DNA of 64,000 nt. Source: Deferribacteraceae bacterium UBA6799 (GTDB lineage: Bacteria; Chrysiogenota; Deferribacteres; Deferribacterales; Geovibrionaceae). The notes below the pieces were generated by a model that saw nothing but the letters and a program-made list of their open reading frames with translations, ran no database searches and was not told where the DNA came from. The stretch is from assembly GCA_002452335.1 (NCBI GenBank), contig DKFJ01000010.1, forward strand, positions 77,559 to 141,558. Direction: 5' to 3'. The number at the start of each line of letters is the position of its first letter. Positions within the stretch are counted from its first letter, which is position 1. Shown here piece by piece: positions 17,149-25,854 of the stretch. The position numbers were made by a program, and so were the translations under genes.

Positions 17149-18306
17149 ATGAGAGATAAAATCAAGCATAAACTTAAAGAACTTCAGGATGAAAGCCTCT
17201 ACCGTGAGATGCCCTCCATGAGCGAAGGCTCGGGAAAATATGTCTGCGTGGATGGAGAGCAGTATCTGAATCTGGCTTCCAATAACTATCTGGGGCTGTC
17301 TGAGATACATGAGATCAGAGAGGCGTCAGCGGACGCCGTGATGAAGCTGGGCACAACATCCGGAGCGTCCAGAATAGTCACAGGAAACTACAGCATATAC
17401 GATGAGCTGGAACGAAGAACGGCTGTTTTTAAAAAAACAGAAAAAGCGCTGGTTTTCAACAGCGGATACGCTGCCAACCTCGCCATATTCTCATCGCTGG
17501 CGGACAGACACACTGCGGTGTTCTCAGACAGACTGAACCATGCCAGCATCATAGACGGAATAACGCTCAGCGGGGCAAAACACGTCCGCTATAAACATAA
17601 CGACATGGCAGACCTGCGTGAGCTGCTGGAAAAACATAAAGACGTTAAAGACAAAATAATAGCCACTGACACAGTGTTCAGCATGGACGGCGATGTATGC
17701 CGTCTGCACAATATTGTTTCGCTGGCGGAAGAATATAACGCTCTCACAGTGATAGATGAAGCTCATGCCGCAGGAATATTCGGCAGGGGCAGGGGATATG
17801 CCCACGAGCTGGGTCTGGAAAAGAGGGTGGATGTGCATATGGGCACGTTCAGCAAGGCGTTCGCTTCTTTCGGCGCTTATGTGGCAGGAGATACTGATAT
17901 CATCGACTATCTGCGCAACAAGGGCAGGTCGTTCATATATTCCACATCGCTTCCGCCCGCTGTCACAGCGGCGAGTCTCGCCTCTCTGAACTATGTCATA
18001 AAAAATTCCGACATAGGCGGTCGTCTGATGGACTCTGCCGACGGTCTGCGCCATTCTCTGAACAGAATGGGCTTTGACACAGCCATGAGCGTTTCGCAGA
18101 TAATCCCTGTGATAATGCGCAAAAATGAGCGGGTGCTTCTGGCTAAGGAATTTCTGATGGCCAAGGGGCTCTATGTGGCGGCTATACGCCCTCCCACCGT
18201 TCCGGCGGACACAGCCAGACTGAGGATATCTCTGAGACTGGATGTGCTGGACGAGACCGACAGGATAGTTTCAGCCTTCGAAGAACTGAAAAAGAGCGGT
18301 ATATGA
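17149..18306 (+). CDS. bioF: 8-amino-7-oxononanoate synthase
   Basis: PLP-dependent alpha-oxoamine synthase, 385 residues, joining pimeloyl-ACP and alanine to make KAPA. Motifs: NYLGLSEIHEIREA, GTTSGASRIVTGNYSIYDELE, VFSDRLNHASIIDG, DTVFSMDGDVCRL, VIDEAHAAGIFGRGRG and the PLP lysine in GTFSKAFASFGAYVAG. Only CCCC lies directly before the ATG, with a good promoter ending 7 nt upstream, so translation may be leaderless. It overlaps the next gene by 4 nt. Confidence 0.95.
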   Translation: MRDKIKHKLKELQDESLYREMPSMSEGSGKYVCVDGEQYLNLASNNYLGLSEIHEIREASADAVMKLGTTSGASRIVTGNYSIYDELERRTAVFKKTEKALVFNSGYAANLAIFSSLADRHTAVFSDRLNHASIIDGITLSGAKHVRYKHNDMADLRELLEKHKDVKDKIIATDTVFSMDGDVCRLHNIVSLAEEYNALTVIDEAHAAGIFGRGRGYAHELGLEKRVDVHMGTFSKAFASFGAYVAGDTDIIDYLRNKGRSFIYSTSLPPAVTAASLASLNYVIKNSDIGGRLMDSADGLRHSLNRMGFDTAMSVSQIIPVIMRKNERVLLAKEFLMAKGLYVAAIRPPTVPADTARLRISLRLDVLDETDRIVSAFEELKKSGI

Positions 18307-18866
18307 CAGATCTTTTCGTATCCGGATGGTGCGGTTTTCCTGAGCTTTTCGGTTCATTTTCCGGCAGATTCAATTTTCGTGTGCCTTTCTTTGACGATAT
18401 GGACGGTGTTTTTCAGATGACCGGAAAAAATCTGGTCTGCTGGTCCACGGGCGCCAATCTGGCGCTGAAAAACGAAATGCTTAAATTTGACAATATAATA
18501 CTCGTATCTCCGTTCATCCGTTTCACGGACTTCACACCCGTTAAAATTCTGAACCGGATGATAAAAAAGTTCGAGTCGGAGCCGGATGCTGTCATCAGTG
18601 ATTTTCTGACAGCCTGCGGTGCTGAGTCCGTTAGCGTGTCTTATGACAGGGACAGGCTAAAAAGCGGGCTGGAATATCTGCTGGATTCAGGCGATGGCGT
18701 ATGCTTAAAGGGAAAGAATATAAAGATAATCCACGGAGAGGATGACGCCGTGGTTCCTGTAAAAGCTGGCGAAGAGATAGCGGAAATGCTTGACTGCGAG
18801 CTGATAAGGGTGAAGGGCGGACAGCACTTCATCCGTCCGGAAGTCATAGCGGACTATCTGATATGA
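18303..18866 (+). CDS. BioG/BioH-like pimeloyl-ACP methyl ester esterase
   Basis: Compact alpha/beta-hydrolase-like protein of 187 residues within the biotin operon. It has VSGWCGFPELFGSFS, a nucleophile elbow NLVCWSTGANLA (Ser48), a probable acid in HGEDDAVVP (Asp147/148) and the histidine in KGGQHFI (His175). In known biotin pathways this slot is filled by BioH, BioG, BioK or BioJ, which remove the methyl group added by BioC. The short length and GW start favour BioG-like, but the exact family is not certain. It overlaps both bioF and bioC by 4 nt. Confidence 0.78.
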   Translation: MTDLFVSGWCGFPELFGSFSGRFNFRVPFFDDMDGVFQMTGKNLVCWSTGANLALKNEMLKFDNIILVSPFIRFTDFTPVKILNRMIKKFESEPDAVISDFLTACGAESVSVSYDRDRLKSGLEYLLDSGDGVCLKGKNIKIIHGEDDAVVPVKAGEEIAEMLDCELIRVKGGQHFIRPEVIADYLI

Positions 18867-19594
18867 AGATACACATCCGCCGTGCCTTCTGCTCATCATC
18901 CGATACATATGATTCCTCCTGCGACATACAGCGGATAGTGGCTGATCATCTGGCGGAAAAACTGCCGGATGTTAACGGAGATGTGCTGGAAATCGGAACA
19001 GGCACCGGAATTTTCACTGAACATCTGAATAAAAAATATTCTGATGTAAACATCTATTGTATTGATATCGCACATTCTTTGCTGAAAAAAGCGCAAAAAA
19101 CATACTCCAAAAACATCTATATTTGCGGTGACGGAGAGCGTCTGCCGTTTAACAGAGGTTTCTCTCTGGTTGCCGGTTCGTCCTGTCTGCAATGGTTTCA
19201 GAATCCTGAAAAGAGTATTCCGGCTATGCTGGCCGGGTCGGAAAGATTTGCCTTTTCTGTCTTTGTGGACGGCACATTCGCCGAGATGAAGATTCTGAAC
19301 GAAATGACCGGTTTCGGCTCTGTCTATCCTCTGCCTAAGCAGGACGATCTTCTGAAATGTTTTGACGGATTCTCCATAGAGCATGAGGTCAGGGAATATG
19401 TGATATATTTAGGCAGCGTGCAGGAGTTTCTGAAAAAGCAGAAAGGAACCGGAGCTACTTTTTCGGGCGGCGGGCGTCATGCTTCCAAGACAGCATATAA
19501 GAGGTTTCTGGAACTGTACCCGGAGCTGTTCGGAGACGGCGGCAGGATACCCGTCACTTACCGGATTCTATACATCACAGGGTTTACGTCATAG
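18863..19594 (+). CDS. bioC: Malonyl-ACP O-methyltransferase
   Basis: SAM-dependent methyltransferase of 243 residues that starts pimeloyl synthesis by capping malonyl-ACP. The N-terminal FCSSSDTYDSSCDIQRIVADHLAEKL pattern is the BioC form of 'F..AA.tYD..A.iQ', followed by SAM motif LEIGTGTGIFTEHL, CGDGERLPF and SSCLQWF. Last gene of bioF-esterase-bioC. bioB is not in this window. Confidence 0.92.
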   Translation: MKIHIRRAFCSSSDTYDSSCDIQRIVADHLAEKLPDVNGDVLEIGTGTGIFTEHLNKKYSDVNIYCIDIAHSLLKKAQKTYSKNIYICGDGERLPFNRGFSLVAGSSCLQWFQNPEKSIPAMLAGSERFAFSVFVDGTFAEMKILNEMTGFGSVYPLPKQDDLLKCFDGFSIEHEVREYVIYLGSVQEFLKKQKGTGATFSGGGRHASKTAYKRFLELYPELFGDGGRIPVTYRILYITGFTS

Positions 19595-19673
19595 CGAGGA
19601 GCTTGCGACGCGGCTATCTCATAAAGTTATCTTGCTGTGTGAGACTGCTTCGAGTTTAACTCTCGCAGTGACG
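19586..19673. repeat. REP-like repeat, copy 2 (full-length form)
   Basis: About 88 nt between bioC and the shared terminator; it begins 9 nt before the bioC stop. Ends are inverted repeats, CGTCATAGCGAG at the left and CTCGCAGTGACG at the right (10 of 12 paired). The left arm continues GAGCTTGCGACGCGGCTATC, matching the reverse complement of copy 1 near 11646. Copy 1 has its half-arms in the opposite order. Confidence 0.7.
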
Positions 19674-19688
19674 TTGAAGAGGAAATAA

Positions 19689-19720
19689 GAAAGGCTCCCC
19701 GAAGGGAGCCTTTTTGTTTT
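19689..19720. terminator. Bidirectional terminator between bioC and actP
   Basis: Stem AAGGCTCCC / GGGAGCCTT with a CGAA loop, T-rich on the plus side and with A-rich sequence upstream that gives T on the minus side. Confidence 0.8.
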
Positions 19721-19739
19721 TCAGAGGTTGTTTTAGGGA

Positions 19740-21281
19740 TTATTCAGCGCCCACACCGAGGTAGACTCTGATCTTATCTTCTTCATACTGATCCTGAGCT
19801 TTTTTGTCAGGAGTCATGATAGAGGCTATGAAAGCAACCGCGAATGACAGTGTCATGGACACTACAGCGGGGTTTTTCAGCGGGAAGATAGCCTTCTCGT
19901 GGTGAAGAACGTCAACCCATACAGTGGGGCTGATGATGATCAGAACTGTAGCGGAGAGAGCTCCTGCCAGAATAGACCATACGGCGCCCTGTGTGGTGAA
20001 CTTCTTCCATACTATGGACAGGAAGAGTGCCGGGAAGTTGGCGCTGGCGGCTATAGCGAAGGCCAGACCCACAAGGAAGGCAACGTTCTGTCCTTTGAAA
20101 AGGATACCCAGACCAACGGCGAATATACCGAAGATGATAACTGATATACGGGCAACCTTAACCTGCTCTGCCTCAGTGGCAGTACCTTTCTTGAACACTG
20201 ACACATAGATGTCGTGGCTCATAGCTGATGAAGCGGCCAGTGTGAGACCGGCAACCACCGCCAGAATTGTGGCGAAGGCAACAGCGGCGATGAAGCCGAG
20301 GAAAGGTGTTCCGCCGAGCAGTTCAGCCAGAGCGGGAGCGGCCATGTTTCCGCCTTTATCTATGCCGAGTATAGCGTCTTTGCCTATCAGAACAGCGGCT
20401 GTGAAGCCGACTACCGGGATAACCAGATAGAAGTAGCCGATGAAAGATGTAGCGTAAACAACTGATTTTCTGGCTTCTTTAGCATCCGGCACAGTGAAGA
20501 ATCTCATAAGGATGTGCGGCAGACCGAGCAGACCGAACATCAGAGCGAGACCCAGTGACAGAGCGTCCAGAGGATTCTTTATAAGACCGCCGGGGTTCAG
20601 CATGTTGGCATCGGGATACATAGCCTGTACCTGACCGAGCATGTTGCTGATGCTGAAACCGAATTTGTTAAGCGCAAGCAGTGTGAGCACTGTAACGCCG
20701 AACAGAAGAAGGCAAGCCTTGATGATCTGTACCCATGTGGTGGCGAGCATTCCGCCGAAGAGAACATAAAGGAGCATAACCACGCCCACGATGATCTCAG
20801 CCATCTCATAGGGCATGCCGAACATAAGCTGTATAAGTTTTCCTGAACCCACCATCTGAGCGATAGTGTAGCAGAGAACAACGAGGATGCCGCCCACAGC
20901 GGAAGCTATACGGATGGGTCCCTGACGAAGTCTGGAAGCCACAACGTCCGCAAAGGTGTATTTACCGAGGTTACGAAGAGGCTCAGCGATGAGGAACATC
21001 AGAGCGGGCCATCCAACCAGCCAGCCCACGGCGTAGATCATGCCGTCATAACCTTTCAGAGCCACCATACCGGATATACCGAGGAATGATGCCGCTGACA
21101 TATAATCGCCCGCAAGTGCGAGACCGTTTTGAAAACCTGTAACACTGCGTCCCGCAGCGTAGAATTCGCTTGTTGTTTTTGTTTTTCTGGCGGCGAAGTA
21201 AGTGATTACCATTGTGCCTATAACAACAAGCACAAAGAACAGAATCGCCGTTAAGTTAGGTTTGCCGAGAGTTGATTCCAT
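19740..21281 (-). CDS. actP: Sodium:solute symporter, acetate permease ActP type
   Basis: Polytopic membrane protein of 513 residues with about 13 membrane segments. SSS-family features are GRSVTGFQNGLALAGDYMSAASFLGISG, GWLVGWPALMFLIAEPLRNLG, GLPHILMRFFTVPDAKEARKSV and LTLAASSAMSHDIYV. ActP takes up acetate and related short acids with sodium. The DUF485 gene directly upstream is the usual partner. Acetate use would suit this metabolism. Confidence 0.92.
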   Translation of the reverse strand: MESTLGKPNLTAILFFVLVVIGTMVITYFAARKTKTTSEFYAAGRSVTGFQNGLALAGDYMSAASFLGISGMVALKGYDGMIYAVGWLVGWPALMFLIAEPLRNLGKYTFADVVASRLRQGPIRIASAVGGILVVLCYTIAQMVGSGKLIQLMFGMPYEMAEIIVGVVMLLYVLFGGMLATTWVQIIKACLLLFGVTVLTLLALNKFGFSISNMLGQVQAMYPDANMLNPGGLIKNPLDALSLGLALMFGLLGLPHILMRFFTVPDAKEARKSVVYATSFIGYFYLVIPVVGFTAAVLIGKDAILGIDKGGNMAAPALAELLGGTPFLGFIAAVAFATILAVVAGLTLAASSAMSHDIYVSVFKKGTATEAEQVKVARISVIIFGIFAVGLGILFKGQNVAFLVGLAFAIAASANFPALFLSIVWKKFTTQGAVWSILAGALSATVLIIISPTVWVDVLHHEKAIFPLKNPAVVSMTLSFAVAFIASIMTPDKKAQDQYEEDKIRVYLGVGAE

Positions 21282-21299
21282 TTGTTACTCCTTGCCGTC

Positions 21300-21593
21300 T
21301 TACTGAAGATCTTTTTTAAGAGCTTCTACTTTTTTGTCGTAGCTTGCGTTTGCCCAAAGGACATACACAACGGTCAGGAGCCAGGCTCCTATAATAACGA
21401 GTACGAAAAGAACTGTTCCCATAGTGATGTTGTTTCCGACCATCTTAGCCAGAAATTCCCTGTTAAGGGCAACAAGGAAGATGTAGCCGTAGTACATCAC
21501 AAAAAGGATCGCCAGCATAATAAAGCTGAATGTCCATCTCGACCTGACCAGCTCATTGAACTTGTCTGAGCTTACAAAGTCTCTTGCAGTCAT
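21300..21593 (-). CDS. DUF485 small membrane protein (YjcH-like)
   Basis: 97 residues with two membrane helices (FSFIMLAILFVMYYGYIFLVAL and GTVLFVLVIIGAWLLTVVYVLWAN). This is the small accessory protein that accompanies ActP-type symporters. It lies 18 nt upstream of actP in the same operon, with AGGAG before the ATG. Confidence 0.9.
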   Translation of the reverse strand: MTARDFVSSDKFNELVRSRWTFSFIMLAILFVMYYGYIFLVALNREFLAKMVGNNITMGTVLFVLVIIGAWLLTVVYVLWANASYDKKVEALKKDLQ

Positions 21594-22115
21594 TTTGCTC
21601 CTCCTGATAAAATCTAAAAGGTGTTAAGTAATAGAAAACATGAACGCCGATATTTTTATATCGCCTTCATGTGAGAAATGTAAAACACTTTTTAATTTTA
21701 ATCAACATTAAAATTAATCGATTTGATTATTTTTTATCAATTTCATTATTGGGACAATTGATAATTGTGTACAATATTAACAATGCTCTTTATAACTAGT
21801 TAATAATAATAGTTAAAAAACGATTATGCGGTTAAAGTGTCATACTGAAAATTTTTTGTATGTTAAAAAAATTTTTTCCAAAAATAGCATTGGTGTTTTC
21901 TTATTAAAGCCTCTATTAATAGGCTGATTGCTTTTTATACTGTTTCAGACGCTCATAATGGCTCATTTAGTGATTTATGAATACAGAAATCGCAAAAATT
22001 TATTACGATGTTATAAAATAAGCTATGTAAAGAATATTACGCATTTTAAATTGCTTTGTTTTATTTGAAATATCTGATATAATTCTTTTAACATAAAAAG
22101 TTAACCGAGGTTGCA
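21594..22115. promoter_or_regulatory. AT-rich divergent control region of actP operon and DUF294 gene
   Basis: 522 nt without a gene. It contains a 6+3+6 palindrome ACAATT-GAT-AATTGT at 21754-21768 and a TTGAT-N8-ATCAA inverted repeat near 21723-21740, both possible operators. A TATAAT at about 22077-22082 with TTGTTT 16 nt upstream is a plausible promoter for the rightward gene. None is proven. Confidence 0.45.
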
Positions 22116-24005
22116 ATGCAGTACGCAGAGATTTCCACATCAGAAGAGATACTGGCTTCCGCTGAAACACTGCCCGCTTTTCGTTCTGTGCCGAAAGAGC
22201 GTCTGAGGATGACCATACTCAAATGCGAGGCGGTCACGGCGGATGCCGGAGAGGTACTTTTCAGGCGTGGAGAGACATATCACAGGGGTCTCTATATTAT
22301 GCTGTTCGGCAAGGTCAGGCTGACAGAGGGCGCTTCGTCTGAAATAATGGTGGAGAGGGGCGGCATGCTGGGCATATCCACCTTCGTAGGTAAATCCACC
22401 TACAGAGTGACCGCCATAGCAGACACAGTTTGTCAGATGATATTCATGCCGGAGCTCTGCGTATATAAACTGATGGAGGATGTGCCGGAGTTCCGCACTT
22501 CTTTTCAGCGGCTGGTGTCCGAGCGCAACAGCGAGCTGGAGGGCAGGGCTTCCTGGTCTGTGGCTTCGTCCACTTATAAACCCGTGGGAAGCTATATGAC
22601 ATCCCCAGTGACTACTGTTAATAAAAAGAGCACGGTATATGAAGCGGCTGAGATAATGAATGAATCCAGCATCGGAGCGATAGTGGTGTGTGATGATTCC
22701 GGCGAGCTTTCCGGGCTTCTGACATCCAAGCATATTGTCCAGCGCTTTGTGCCGGATATGAAGAGAGAGATACAGGACGCCTCCGTGGAAAAATATATGG
22801 AGCGTAACCCCGTGGCTCTGCCTCCTGAGTTTCCTCTGGTGGAGGCGCTGGCGCAGATGCAGCAGCGCAGGAGCGAATATGCCATAGTTGTGCGTTCGAA
22901 CATGCCAGTGGGGATACTGTCCAACAACGACATATCACGGATGCTGTTCACCAACATCAACACCTATGTGACATATGTGGAGAATCTGGAGTCTCTGGAT
23001 GATCTCCAGAGAGCCCACGCCGGATTATATAAGGTGGCGGCGTCGCTGATGGACAGTTCCAGAGTCAGCTATGACATACTGCCCGTGCTGTCGTCTGTGC
23101 ATATAAATATACAGCGCAAGGCATACCGTATATGCGCAGAGCAGTTTTACGCCGAGACAGGGTTCAGTCTGGCTTCCGTCCGGCATACTCTTATTGTCAT
23201 GGGTTCCGGCGGGCGGCGTGAGATGGCGCTGGATCCGGATCAGGACAACGGTTTCATCTTTGACGATGATGTAACGGATGAGCAGATGGAGATGTTCATC
23301 AAATTCGGTGAAAAATATACGGACGCTCTGGAATATATAGGATATGAAAAATGCAAAGGAAACGTGATGGTGACTAATCCGGAAATGTCACTGCGCATAT
23401 CCGACTGGAAACATAAAATATCCCGCTGGGTGGCGAACCCGGGGGCGATGGGGCTGATGTGGTCTTCTATCATATTCGATTTCGACGGATTCGCCGGAGA
23501 CGAAAAACTGGTATGGGAGCTGAGAGATCATATCAGTCAGAATATAAACAAGAGCCCGGTGTTTCTCATTCAGATGCTGGAAAAGGACAGCAACCTCAGG
23601 ATACCTCTGTCAATGTTCGGAAAATTCATCGGAGAGAAAGACGGCGAACACAAGGGCGAAATAAACTTGAAATCATCAGCGTCAGCCTTTATAGTGGATG
23701 TCGTAAGAGCCTTCACACTGAAGAACGGACTGAACGAACTGAACACTGTGGAGAGAATGAAGGCGCTGATGAGAAAGAACATCATCAGCGAGGAACTCTA
23801 TCTGCACACGCTGGAGGCATACGAGACTATCGTGGATATCACCCTGAACAGCCAGATACAGAAGGCTGAGAAAGGTGAGCACATCAACAAATATGTTAAC
23901 CCGGATGAGCTCTCTCTTTATAACAGAGAGAGACTGAAAAAATCGCTGGGGCAGATACAGAAGCTGTTGAGCACGGGACTTAGATTTTTCAAAGGACACC
24001 CGTAA
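22116..24005 (+). CDS. cNMP-binding/CBS/DUF294 nucleotidyltransferase-type signalling protein
   Basis: Cytoplasmic regulator of 629 residues. Domains in order: cyclic-nucleotide-binding-like (about 20-140; GEVLFRRGETYHRGLYIMLFGKVRL), two CBS domains (about 155-285; VGSYMTSPVTTVNKKSTVYEAAEIM and VEKYMERNPVALPPEF), a DUF294 putative nucleotidyltransferase with GSGGRREMALDPDQDNG (about 372), and a DUF294 C-terminal helical domain. Such proteins often sit beside acetate/solute symporters and are thought to sense nucleotides. Here the gene diverges from actP. GAGG precedes the ATG. The signal is unknown. Confidence 0.88.
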   Translation: MQYAEISTSEEILASAETLPAFRSVPKERLRMTILKCEAVTADAGEVLFRRGETYHRGLYIMLFGKVRLTEGASSEIMVERGGMLGISTFVGKSTYRVTAIADTVCQMIFMPELCVYKLMEDVPEFRTSFQRLVSERNSELEGRASWSVASSTYKPVGSYMTSPVTTVNKKSTVYEAAEIMNESSIGAIVVCDDSGELSGLLTSKHIVQRFVPDMKREIQDASVEKYMERNPVALPPEFPLVEALAQMQQRRSEYAIVVRSNMPVGILSNNDISRMLFTNINTYVTYVENLESLDDLQRAHAGLYKVAASLMDSSRVSYDILPVLSSVHINIQRKAYRICAEQFYAETGFSLASVRHTLIVMGSGGRREMALDPDQDNGFIFDDDVTDEQMEMFIKFGEKYTDALEYIGYEKCKGNVMVTNPEMSLRISDWKHKISRWVANPGAMGLMWSSIIFDFDGFAGDEKLVWELRDHISQNINKSPVFLIQMLEKDSNLRIPLSMFGKFIGEKDGEHKGEINLKSSASAFIVDVVRAFTLKNGLNELNTVERMKALMRKNIISEELYLHTLEAYETIVDITLNSQIQKAEKGEHINKYVNPDELSLYNRERLKKSLGQIQKLLSTGLRFFKGHP

Positions 24006-24072
24006 GCCACGATTCGTTGATACATAAACACGGCTTTCGGGGCTATAGTCTCCGAAAAATAAGGAGACTGTG

Positions 24073-24465
24073 ATGAAAAAGATGACCGTAATGATCGCCG
24101 CCTATAATTCCGCCTCTGCTGAAAGAGTTATAAAGAGGGCGAAGGAGAATTTCGGTCTGAAGAAGGGAGCCCGTGTTTTAAAGGCGAACGGAGCAAAGGT
24201 GATCTTTGTCAGCGGACTGATCCAGAAAACAGTGAAAGACCTGACCGAGCTGGACAGATATAAAGATTACGATATGCTCATCATTCCCGCCTATCCCGAG
24301 GATTTTGACGCTAAGCCGAACACTTTTGACGCTAAGGTGCATGTGAACAACAAACTGGGGTTCTCAGTGTTCGTCTGCGGTGTTCAGAAATCCGGCAGGG
24401 AAGAGGACGTTAAGGAATCCGCCGGTTTTCTCTGCGAGATAATAAGAAACAATCTGGGGCTCTGA
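24073..24465 (+). CDS. Hypothetical cytoplasmic protein
   Basis: 130 residues with no family I can name. Alternating strands and helices (MTVMIAAYNSASAERVIKRAKENF; AKVIFVSGLIQKT; DYDMLIIPAYPEDF; LGFSVFVCGVQKSG) suggest a small alpha/beta fold. Highly basic, no signal peptide. AAGGAG ends 6 nt before the ATG at 24073; a GTG at 24070 is too close. It stands alone between the DUF294 gene and a capsule-type transferase gene. Confidence 0.7.
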   Translation: MKKMTVMIAAYNSASAERVIKRAKENFGLKKGARVLKANGAKVIFVSGLIQKTVKDLTELDRYKDYDMLIIPAYPEDFDAKPNTFDAKVHVNNKLGFSVFVCGVQKSGREEDVKESAGFLCEIIRNNLGL

Positions 24466-24495
24466 TCTCTCTTTTTCACCACATAACTATGCGTT

Positions 24496-25854
24496 ATGGC
24501 AAATGTTGCCTTCACCGGCAATCACTCCCGGACCGTCACCTTTCATGCCGTGTCACAGCATCTGGGCGCTACTGGTGTGTTCTGGATAATGCCGGGCGCT
24601 GAATTCCGCATAAAATACCTTACAGATCACGGCGTTAAGAAGGCAGATATACTTGATCTGTCACTGGCTGCGCCTGAAACTGACATGAATGCCCTGTCTG
24701 AACTGGAGTATTTTTCTGATGTTTCCGTGTCATACATCATATCCTCCGACAGACTGCTGCGCCGGAAGAGCCGTGACTATGCCTACGGCTATCTGTGCGC
24801 TGTGTATAATGCCGTCAAAAAATTTATCACCGTCAATCAAATAGATATTATATTCTCCGAGGCCACATGGGCTTTCGAACTGGTGACCTGCGCCGCCGCC
24901 CGTGCCTGCGGAGCGGAATTTCTGGTTCCGCATACCGTAAGGTATCCTAAAGACAGATTTGTTTTCTTCAGAGGAATCTTTCAGAAAGACATAGTAGACA
25001 CAGGCAGGAACGCCAGTGTGACCGGAATGCCTTTCATGCCCGCCGGCGCAGATGTCAGCAGACCGGAACTTTTGTCCGGGCGAAATGTCTCCGGGCTTTT
25101 CAGACATGTCTTCCGCTGCATTTCAGAAAAATATGACGATACATCCCACACTCCTTTTCAGCTTGTCCGTGACAGGGTGGGCAGGTTTCTGAATGCCAGT
25201 CTGACCGGATTCGGCGGATTCAGCGGTCGCCCGTCCGGAAAATATGTTTATTTTCCCCTGCACTGTCAGCCGGAGGCGTCCGTAGATGTTCTGGGCGGTT
25301 TTCACGCCGATCAGCTGAGTCTGATCAGGGCGGTGTCGAAATCTATGCCGTGCGGTACCACGCTGGCTGTGAAGGAACATCCGAAAGGGCTGGGCATGAG
25401 GAGACCGTCTTTTTTCAGAGAGGTGGGCAGACTGCCGAACACTGTCAATATCTCTCCATTCGCCGGCAGCGCAGAGATCATAAAGGGCGCTGAGGCTGTG
25501 GTCTCTGTGTCCGGAACAGCCTGTTATGAGGCGGCGCTGATGGGTGTCGGTTCCGTGGTCTTTTCTGATGTGTTTTTCGCTGAGCTGTCTTCGGTATTCC
25601 GATGCCATGGGTATGAGGATATATCTGATTGTCTAGGGAGCGCTATGAGCGCAGAGAACGACAGACAGTCGATGGTTCGTTTTCTGGAGAAGATGTCAGC
25701 CTGTTCCTATGGCGGTAGTGTTGAGCCGTATGATATTGATAATGATGTGATAAAAGAAGAGAACGCCCGTGCCGCGGCTCAGGCGTTCATGGATGTTATA
25801 GATTATTCGTCTTCCAGACCTCTTGCCGCCGCCGCTTCGATATCGTCCAGATGA
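24496..25854 (+). CDS. Capsule polysaccharide biosynthesis-type (KpsC/KpsS-like) glycosyltransferase
   Basis: 452 residues. The C-terminal half carries the pattern of the capsule-synthesis family: YVYFPLHCQPEASVDVLGG, AVKEHPKGLGMR and AEAVVSVSGTACYEAALMGVGSVVFSD. These regions bind the nucleotide-sugar donor in KpsC/KpsS (beta-Kdo transferases) and relatives. The N-terminal half resembles a GT-B acceptor domain. No capsule export genes are nearby. The ribosome site is poor. The 3' end overlaps a convergent gene by 52 nt. Confidence 0.72.
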   Translation: MANVAFTGNHSRTVTFHAVSQHLGATGVFWIMPGAEFRIKYLTDHGVKKADILDLSLAAPETDMNALSELEYFSDVSVSYIISSDRLLRRKSRDYAYGYLCAVYNAVKKFITVNQIDIIFSEATWAFELVTCAAARACGAEFLVPHTVRYPKDRFVFFRGIFQKDIVDTGRNASVTGMPFMPAGADVSRPELLSGRNVSGLFRHVFRCISEKYDDTSHTPFQLVRDRVGRFLNASLTGFGGFSGRPSGKYVYFPLHCQPEASVDVLGGFHADQLSLIRAVSKSMPCGTTLAVKEHPKGLGMRRPSFFREVGRLPNTVNISPFAGSAEIIKGAEAVVSVSGTACYEAALMGVGSVVFSDVFFAELSSVFRCHGYEDISDCLGSAMSAENDRQSMVRFLEKMSACSYGGSVEPYDIDNDVIKEENARAAAQAFMDVIDYSSSRPLAAAASISSR

